From [Clostridium] asparagiforme DSM 15981 (lineage in GTDB: Bacteria > Bacillota > Clostridia > Lachnospirales > Lachnospiraceae): a stretch of DNA of 64,000 nucleotides. The stretch lies in contig CP102272.1 in NCBI GenBank assembly GCA_025149125.1, forward strand, positions 5,890,001-5,954,000, in the 5' to 3' direction. Within the stretch, counting starts at the first letter, position 1. Every line of letters starts with the position of its first letter. Under the pieces are notes generated by a model, which made no database searches, was not told the origin of the DNA, and saw nothing but the letters and a program-made list of their open reading frames with translations. Below, piece after piece: positions 58,268 through 64,000 of the stretch. Both the position numbers and the translations under genes were made by a program.

Positions 58268-59626
58268 ATGAACCAGGCTTACATGAAAGAAAAACCGATA
58301 TTCCCCCTGCTGACGTCCATGGCGTTGCCCATGATGCTCTCAATGTTAGTGGGTTCTCTTTACAACATTATCGACAGCTACTTTGTGGCAAAGATCAGCG
58401 AGGCTTCCATGACGGCGCTGTCCCTGGTATTTCCGGTCCAGAATCTGATCAACGCGGTTTCCGTGGGATTCGCCATCGGCATCAACTCCGCGGTGGCCTT
58501 CTACCTGGGCGCCGGAAAACAGGACAGCGCCGACACCGCTGCTACCGTGGGGATTCTGCTCAGCGGCGCCCACGGCTTTCTCCTGACGGCGGCCGGACTT
58601 TGGCTCATGCCGGGTTTTCTCCGCCTGTTCACCGCCGATGAAGCCATACTGGAAATGGGGCTTCAATACTCCAATATCGTCCTGCTTTTCACGCTGCCCA
58701 ACGTCATCGCCATTTCATTTGAAAAGATCTTCCAGGCCGTGGGAAAGATGACCGTATCCATGGTCAGTATGATGTGCGGCTGTGTGACCAATATTATTCT
58801 GGACCCGTTTCTGATCTTCGGCATCGGATTCTTTCCCGCGATGGGAATAAAGGGGGCCGCCATTGCCACCGGCATCGGCCAGACCACCTCCCTGGCCATC
58901 TACCTGTTGTTTTATTTTGGCCGCCCGATCTCCGTAACCTTTTGCCGCCTCCCGGGCGCCGTAAGCTCTGCCCTGATCCGCCGGCTCTATGCCGTGGGCG
59001 TGCCCGCCACTCTGAACCTGGCTCTGCCCTCCCTCTTAGTATCGGTCTTAAACTCCGTGCTGAGCGCATACGGCAGCGCCTACGTCCTTGTGCTGGGCGC
59101 TTATTACAAGCTGCAGACCTTCCTATACCTGTCCGCAAACGGAATCATACAGGGAATGCGCCCTCTGGTGGGCTATAATTTCGGCGCGGGCGAATACCGG
59201 AGAGTCCGCAGAATCCACAGCACGGGTCTTGCCATGATCCTGACGATCATGCTGCTTGGCACGGCGCTCTGCCTGGCGGTTCCGTCCCAGTTGATCGGGC
59301 TGTTTACCTCCAACCGGGAAACCATCGCCCTGGGCGTTACAGCCATCCGCCTGATCAGCATCGGCTTTTTTGTCTCCGGTATCTCGGTTACGGTTTCCGG
59401 CACCCTGGAAGGGCTTGGGATGGGCGCGCCCTCCCTTGTCATTTCCCTTTGCCGGTACGTGCTCTTTATCATTCCCCTGGCCGTGCTGTTCAGCAGAAGT
59501 CTGGGCGCAAACGGCGTGTGGCTGGCGTTCGGAGCCAGCGAAGGACTGACCGCGGTGGTGTCCTGGGGAATCTACCGCTATGTGGGCCGGAGGCGGCTGA
59601 CGCGGGATTTGGCGGGTGAGGGTTGA
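58268..59626 (+). CDS. MATE-family multidrug exporter 1
   Basis: From the ATG at 58268 (SD GAGGTG) the protein has 452 residues and 12 membrane segments; the frame is open 17 codons upstream, into the terminator hairpin, which is not coding. MATE features include PMMLSMLVGSLYNIIDSYFV near the start, the NLINAVSVGFAIG region and the second-half QGMRPLVGYNFGAGEYRR motif. It exports drugs or metabolites using an ion gradient. The upstream attenuator implies that expression responds to a ligand or translation state. Confidence 0.92.
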   Translation: MNQAYMKEKPIFPLLTSMALPMMLSMLVGSLYNIIDSYFVAKISEASMTALSLVFPVQNLINAVSVGFAIGINSAVAFYLGAGKQDSADTAATVGILLSGAHGFLLTAAGLWLMPGFLRLFTADEAILEMGLQYSNIVLLFTLPNVIAISFEKIFQAVGKMTVSMVSMMCGCVTNIILDPFLIFGIGFFPAMGIKGAAIATGIGQTTSLAIYLLFYFGRPISVTFCRLPGAVSSALIRRLYAVGVPATLNLALPSLLVSVLNSVLSAYGSAYVLVLGAYYKLQTFLYLSANGIIQGMRPLVGYNFGAGEYRRVRRIHSTGLAMILTIMLLGTALCLAVPSQLIGLFTSNRETIALGVTAIRLISIGFFVSGISVTVSGTLEGLGMGAPSLVISLCRYVLFIIPLAVLFSRSLGANGVWLAFGASEGLTAVVSWGIYRYVGRRRLTRDLAGEG

Positions 59627-59706
59627 ACCGGGATACGGCGGGCAAACGCTGAAACGGGATTTGGCGGGCGGGCGTTGAACCGGGACTTAGCTGGCAGCCG
59701 CTAAAC
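59603..59706 (+). repeat. 26-bp imperfect tandem repeat at the MATE gene end
   Basis: Four units start CGGGAT/CGGGAC at 59603, 59629, 59655 and 59681, each with GGCGGG-like and GTTGAAC-like blocks. The first lies in the last codons of the MATE gene, so the array has changed its C-terminus. Confidence 0.7.
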
Positions 59707-59756
59707 CAAGACTTGCCACACAGCATGTTCCAAAGCCGCACCTGCAGCCCTCAAAA

Positions 59757-59786
59757 AAGCCAACCGCGCCCGGTTGGCTTTTTTTT
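59757..59786. terminator. Bidirectional terminator between MATE 1 and NhaC genes
   Basis: Stem AAGCCAACCG / CGGTTGGCTT with loop CGCC, T-run on the plus side and A-run (minus T-run) on the other, serving the convergent genes. Confidence 0.92.
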
Positions 59787-59822
59787 CGCTAAAATTCAAT
59801 TACCCCTAAAACCACTCTCTGT

Positions 59823-61169
59823 TCAGGAATGCCGTAGCGGCCTGAATCCCATTCCCACCCGCGCAGCTGACTCCGGCCTCCGTTTGATCAGGCTCCCGAT
59901 CAGGCAGCAAAGCGGGAGCAAATAGAGGTAACAGGCCGCAAGCAGGCTGGACGGGGTCGCCCCGATGGAGGCCAGCGGGGCCGCGGCGGCGATGGACCAG
60001 GGGATCAGAGGCGCCACGACAACAGCCGTATTTTCCAGGTTCACGGCCATCTCGCCGCGCTCCCGCTCCTGTCCGCAAAACAGCTGGTGAACCAAAATAA
60101 TGGTCAGAGTCTGATTGCAGGCGATCGCCGCCACCACGATGGTGGCGAACAGCATTCCGCCGTAGAGCGTGAAGCTTCTGCCCACCTCCTCCATATGCAG
60201 CTTCAGATGATCCAGAAGGTGAGTTCCCTCGAACAGCCCGGCGTAGGACGATGAAATCGTGATGATCACCGCCAGCCTCACCATGGACATCATCCCGCCG
60301 CCGTTCATCATCGCGGCCAGCTCCGGGTCCGCGGCCCGGTATCCGTACACCGCCGTCTTAAGGAGCTCCAGGGGACCGGTGTGCTGGAGAAACATGCCGG
60401 TCAGAAACGCCACGGCGATGCTGACGGACAATGTCATCCGCACCTTGACCTTAAACACGGACAGGGCCAGGATAACGGCGGCCGGCAGAACCGCCAGCCA
60501 GTGGATCACAAACCCCCGCTCAAATATGGGCCGCACATTGAGCGTCACCCCGCCATTGGCGCCCGCGATTCCCATCAGGTAATATAAAAGACAGGTCAGC
60601 CCCAGCGGCAGAACCGAACTGGCCGCCATCCTGCGGATATTGTCGTAAATGTCCGTGCCCGTCAGCTCGCACACCAGCAGCGCGCTGGTGGAAACCGGCG
60701 AACAGCGGTCGCCGAAATAAGCGCCTGAGATCACCGCGCCCCCGGTGATCACCGGGCTCATCCTCGTGGCGGAACCGATGGCCATGCAGATCACTCCCAT
60801 GGTCGCCGCCGTCCCCAGCGAAGTGCCCGTGAGAACGGACACCAGGCAGTTGAGCAGAAACACGAACATAAAAAATGCGGAGGGCCTTATGAGCTGGGAC
60901 GAATAGCTCACAACGGCCGGTATGGTCCCCGCCGCACGCCAGAGCGCGGTCAGCATGCCGATGAGCCCGAAGGTAATCAGAATATTTCTGACCTTCCTCA
61001 CGCCCGAGCCGGACATCCGCAGCAGCTCCGCCGCGCTGTGTCCCCTGACAAGCCCGTACCCAAAGAAGATCAGGTACCCCGCCATCAGCGCGTACACAAT
61101 CGAAATTCCAGAGAGCAGGCACACAAAAAGGCCGATCATAAAAGCGGCCAGCGAGACAGTCTCCAACAT
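59823..61169 (-). CDS. NhaC-family Na+/H+ antiporter-like transporter
   Basis: A 448-residue membrane protein with about 12 segments. NhaC features are the GTSLGTAATMGVICMAIG helix, GGAVISGAYFGDRCSPVSTSALL and the later NQTLTIILVHQLF region. NhaC proteins exchange Na+ for protons, and some relatives carry organic substrates such as malate/lactate. SD GGAGGAAA lies before the ATG. It is flanked by MATE genes with no clear operon partner. Confidence 0.88.
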   Translation of the reverse strand: MLETVSLAAFMIGLFVCLLSGISIVYALMAGYLIFFGYGLVRGHSAAELLRMSGSGVRKVRNILITFGLIGMLTALWRAAGTIPAVVSYSSQLIRPSAFFMFVFLLNCLVSVLTGTSLGTAATMGVICMAIGSATRMSPVITGGAVISGAYFGDRCSPVSTSALLVCELTGTDIYDNIRRMAASSVLPLGLTCLLYYLMGIAGANGGVTLNVRPIFERGFVIHWLAVLPAAVILALSVFKVKVRMTLSVSIAVAFLTGMFLQHTGPLELLKTAVYGYRAADPELAAMMNGGGMMSMVRLAVIITISSSYAGLFEGTHLLDHLKLHMEEVGRSFTLYGGMLFATIVVAAIACNQTLTIILVHQLFCGQERERGEMAVNLENTAVVVAPLIPWSIAAAAPLASIGATPSSLLAACYLYLLPLCCLIGSLIKRRPESAARVGMGFRPLRHS

Positions 61170-61370
61170 GTTCAGTTTCCTCCACCGTTCCGGGACGGCC
61201 TAAATCCTGCCGTCTGTACTCAACTCCTATCATACCCGTTAACGTGAAGTTATTCAAGCATAACCCGATCAAATTTCCCGCTTAAAACCGCCAATTTTTC
61301 GGAACCTTTCTCCGGACTGTTTCAATCCCCTTCTATTTGTAGTAAAATAACTTCTGGGAATATTCGCGCC

Positions 61371-61410
61371 GGCATTCGCCTGCTGTCTGCGCCGGAAGCC
61401 CATTGTATCC
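61371..61410 (+). repeat. Diverged copy of repeat B
   Basis: GGCATTCGCCTGCTGTCTGC then GCCGGAAGCCCATTGTATCC matches repeat B with several changes. It lies in the 264-base gap upstream of MATE 2, where no other feature is clear. Confidence 0.5.
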
Positions 61411-61433
61411 ATTAAAACCCGGAGAAAACCGTT

Positions 61434-62801
61434 ATGAAAACCGTCAAAAATTCCGCGGTCCTGATGACAGAGGGGCCGATCTGGAAAAGAATCATCGCCT
61501 TTGCCCTGCCCCTATTTCTGGGCAACCTGTTCCAACAGCTTTACACCACCGCCGACTCCCTGATCGTGGGGAATTTTCTGGGCAGCAGCTCTCTGGCCGC
61601 TGTCAGCTCCTCCGGGCCCCCGATTTTTCTGCTGGTGGGCTTCTTCAACGGCATCGCCGTGGGCGCGGGCGTCGTCACCGCACGCTATTACGGCGCCCGG
61701 CAGAGTGAAAGCGTGTCCCAGGCAGTCCACACCACCGTAGCCTTCGGCATCGTGGCCGGAGTCCTTCTGACCGTGCTGGGGTTAATCTATACCCCGGTGA
61801 TCCTGCGTCTGATGGGAACACCCGGGGATGTTTTGCCGGAATCGGTGGTCTACTTCCGAATCTACTTTTCCGGCTCCCTGGCATTTGTCCTCTACAATAT
61901 ATTTGTAGGCATCCTGCAATCGGTAGGCGACAGCCGCCACCCGCTGATCTACCTGATCATCTCCTCCGCCGTCAACGTGGCGCTGGATCTCCTCCTGATC
62001 GCGGTCCTGGGCTTTGGAGTTGGGGCCGCCGCCCTGGCCACCGTGATCTCCCAATTTCTCAGCGCCTTCCTGTGTCTGGTGCGCCTCACCAGGACAAGGG
62101 CAGAATACCGGATCATCCCCCGGCAGATTCGCTTCGACGGCCCCATGCTGCGTCAGATCGCCGCGTGTGGTCTGCCTGCCGGTTTCCAGAATTCCATTAT
62201 CGCCCTGGCCAATGTGGTGGTGCAGTCCAACATCAACAAGTTCGGGAAAATGGCGGTGGCGGGCTGCGGAGCCTACTCCACCATCGAGGGATTCGGCTTT
62301 CTCCCCATCACCTGCTTCGCCCTGTCCATGACCACCTTTATCAGCCAGAACCTGGGCGCCAGGCAGTACGGCCGGGCCAAACAGGGCGCCCGCTTCGGCA
62401 TACTCTGTTCCATCATTTTCGCGGAGCTTGTGGGCCTGTTTATCTACCACTTTTCACCTGTCCTGGTGGCCGCCTTCAACCGCGACCCCCAGGTAATCGC
62501 CATCGGCACCGCCCAGGCCCACACCATCACGTTGTTTTACTTCCTGCTGGCCTTCTCCCACTGCGTCGCGGGTATCCTGCGGGGCGCGGGAAAGTCTACG
62601 GTTCCCATGCTGGTGATGATGGTTTTCTGGTGTATGGTGCGGGTCACCTACATCACCATCGGAATCCATTTCCTTCCGGATATCCGCATCGTATTCTGGG
62701 CCTATCCGCTCACCTGGAGTTTGAGCTCCCTGGTGTTTCTGATATACCTTTTGCAGGGGAAATGGGTGCATGGGTTTGAGGCGGTCGATACCTCCGCGTG
62801 A
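61434..62801 (+). CDS. MATE-family multidrug exporter 2
   Basis: A 455-residue MATE protein of a different branch from the 58268 product. It has the early FALPLFLGNLFQQLYTTADSLIVGNFLG block, the inner loops GVVTARYYGARQ, and the second-half FISQNLGARQYGRAKQG motif. Twelve membrane segments are expected. SD GGAGAAAA precedes the ATG. Substrate unknown. It is convergent with the allantoinase-like gene, 14 bases apart. Confidence 0.93.
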   Translation: MKTVKNSAVLMTEGPIWKRIIAFALPLFLGNLFQQLYTTADSLIVGNFLGSSSLAAVSSSGPPIFLLVGFFNGIAVGAGVVTARYYGARQSESVSQAVHTTVAFGIVAGVLLTVLGLIYTPVILRLMGTPGDVLPESVVYFRIYFSGSLAFVLYNIFVGILQSVGDSRHPLIYLIISSAVNVALDLLLIAVLGFGVGAAALATVISQFLSAFLCLVRLTRTRAEYRIIPRQIRFDGPMLRQIAACGLPAGFQNSIIALANVVVQSNINKFGKMAVAGCGAYSTIEGFGFLPITCFALSMTTFISQNLGARQYGRAKQGARFGILCSIIFAELVGLFIYHFSPVLVAAFNRDPQVIAIGTAQAHTITLFYFLLAFSHCVAGILRGAGKSTVPMLVMMVFWCMVRVTYITIGIHFLPDIRIVFWAYPLTWSLSSLVFLIYLLQGKWVHGFEAVDTSA

Positions 62802-62815
62802 TGGGGGAGACATTG

Positions 62816-64000
62816 TCAGGACTTCGCGCGGTTCTTTGGAACGTACCGCCCATATCCCGCCGGAACCAGGATCACGCCGTCCTCATACACAAGTTGTCCC
62901 CGGACCCAGGTCTGCTTGACCCGTCCCTTCATTTTGCTGCCGTGATACAGGTTGTTGGGTGTTTTCATCTTAGACAGGCTCTTCTCCCCATCAAAGACCC
63001 ACTCCTCATTTAAATCCACCACCAGCACGTCCGCATCGGCTCCCGGCAGCAGGCTTCCCTTCACCGGCGCCAGCCCCATGATCCGGGCCGTATTTCCGGC
63101 CGTGATGGCGGCCAGCCTCGGAAGCGGCAGGCCCCGCCGGTGCACACCCTCGGTAATCATACCGGCCAGCATTGCGTCGAATCCTCCGAACCCGCTGTAT
63201 TCCAGGAAAAAGTTCCCATTTTTTACTTTTTCCTCATCCGAGTAAGGCCCATGGTCCGATCCCAGCACATCGATCGTTCCGTCAAACACATAATCCCACA
63301 GCTTTTCCACATTCTCACGACTGCGGATGGGCGGGTTGCACTTGGCGTAGGACCGCTTCTCATTCATAATCTCCTTGTCAAACAGCAGGTAATGAGGGCA
63401 GGTTTCCACATACACTTTGGTCCCCCTGCCTCTCTCCTGCTTCAAAAACTCCGCTCCCTCCGCAATGGTCATATGGCAGATATAGAGCCTGGCATCCGTG
63501 GCCCTCGCGAACAAAACCGCTCTCTGGATGGCCTCCAGCTCCACCCACCAGGGCCGGGCCTCGTCATGCATGCTGCAGGTAGCCCCCTGACGCCCGGCCA
63601 TTTCCTGGGTGCCGAACTCCGCCGCCTCCGCGTTCTCCGCGTGTACGCCGATGAGCCCGTCGAACTCCGCCGCATTTCTCATCCCCTGAACCAGATAACC
63701 GTCCGTGATCTGAGGGTAATCCGGGTTGGCAAAGCTCATAAATCCCTTGTAGGCCACGCAGCCCAGCCGGTCCAACTCCTTTAAGTTTCCCACGCACCCC
63801 GGCGTCAGGCCGCCCCAAAAGGCGAAATCCACGCAGGAATCCCGGTCCGCAACCTCATATTTAATCTGAAAGCCCCTCTCATCCACCACCGGCGGCACGC
63901 TGAGCGGCATATCGATAATCGTCGTGATTCCCCCCGAGGCGGCGCACTGAGATCCGCATTTCCAATCCTCCCGGTAATTCTGAGGGGAGGGGTCCCACAT
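62816..64000 (-). CDS. Allantoinase/dihydroorotase-like amidohydrolase, N-terminus beyond window
   Basis: The frame runs to the right edge, so about 394 residues are visible and perhaps 70 N-terminal residues, with the first HxH motif, are missing. The visible part follows AllB closely: SGGITTIIDMPLSVPPVVD, the bridging Lys in VAYKGFMSF, His in GVHAENAEAAE, His in YICHMTIAEG, the late Asp in LGSDHGPYSDEE, and TPNNLYHGSKMKG at the end. It should hydrolyse a cyclic amide such as allantoin. Purine ureide salvage is the most likely role, but relatives with other substrates exist. Confidence 0.85.
   Translation of the reverse strand: MWDPSPQNYREDWKCGSQCAASGGITTIIDMPLSVPPVVDERGFQIKYEVADRDSCVDFAFWGGLTPGCVGNLKELDRLGCVAYKGFMSFANPDYPQITDGYLVQGMRNAAEFDGLIGVHAENAEAAEFGTQEMAGRQGATCSMHDEARPWWVELEAIQRAVLFARATDARLYICHMTIAEGAEFLKQERGRGTKVYVETCPHYLLFDKEIMNEKRSYAKCNPPIRSRENVEKLWDYVFDGTIDVLGSDHGPYSDEEKVKNGNFFLEYSGFGGFDAMLAGMITEGVHRRGLPLPRLAAITAGNTARIMGLAPVKGSLLPGADADVLVVDLNEEWVFDGEKSLSKMKTPNNLYHGSKMKGRVKQTWVRGQLVYEDGVILVPAGYGRYVPKNRAKS

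Overview
The window looks like a chromosomal segment of a strictly anaerobic, fairly GC-rich Clostridia, most like gut Lachnospiraceae or Oscillospiraceae. This rests on gene content: two reversed rubrerythrins and one classical rubrerythrin under a PerR-type regulator, a split (two-subunit) transketolase, a RelQ-type small alarmone synthetase, TRAP transporters, PrsW and CPBP membrane proteases, strong AGGAGG ribosome binding sites and TTGACA/TATAAT promoters. I saw no rRNA, tRNA, integrase, transposase or CRISPR array. Species cannot be fixed from sequence reading alone.

Layout. 1-7.9 kb (minus strand): a tightly packed run, in transcription order Hsp70, a membrane J-domain protein, D-aminoacyl-tRNA deacylase, a DUF3783-like protein, a DUF2201/VWA protein, a MoxR-type AAA+ ATPase and a CPBP protease cut by the window edge. 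8.2-11.5 kb (minus): an S1-domain protein, a small alarmone synthetase and a membrane glycerophosphodiester phosphodiesterase. 12.0-13.7 kb (plus): PHP phosphoesterase and LysR regulator. 13.8-16.6 kb (plus): PerR and three rubrerythrins; perR and the two near-identical reversed rubrerythrins share one promoter/operator architecture. 16.7-17.8 kb: 50-bp hairpin repeats, a small hypothetical and a YdeI-like protein. 17.9-30.2 kb: a sugar or sugar-acid catabolic locus. It holds a GarR-like dehydrogenase, RpiB and split transketolase (minus), then a FadR-type regulator and two tandem duplicated TRAP operons, each dctP-dctQ-dctM plus an RpiB-like isomerase (plus). A shared CATACAAT-type motif lies in the transketolase promoter and both TRAP promoters. 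30.3-34.0 kb: LysR, divergent M20 peptidase and YfcC-type transporter. 34.3-38.4 kb: the oxidative pentose phosphate operon pgl-gnd-zwf.

38.3-58.0 kb is the most unusual part. A long minus-strand operon runs from a good promoter at 52254-52282. In transcription order it encodes kinase, PP2C phosphatase, TerY-like VWA protein, a second kinase, a second PP2C, three M48-like proteins that have lost the HExxH active site, a radical SAM/SPASM enzyme, an unlisted 40-residue Cys-containing peptide gene that overlaps the enzyme gene, and a PrsW protease fused to an FHA domain. Next to it is a second minus-strand unit: an uncharacterised protein, a kinase-NACHT-membrane fusion and a lipoprotein. An XRE regulator is divergent from the main operon. 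I read this as a phospho-signalling module coupled to a probable post-translationally modified peptide. I know of no described system with this composition.

58-64 kb: a MATE exporter behind a leader with a perfect terminator hairpin, an NhaC-family antiporter, a second MATE exporter and an allantoinase-like amidohydrolase cut by the right edge. At least three families of short palindromic repeats are scattered between genes.
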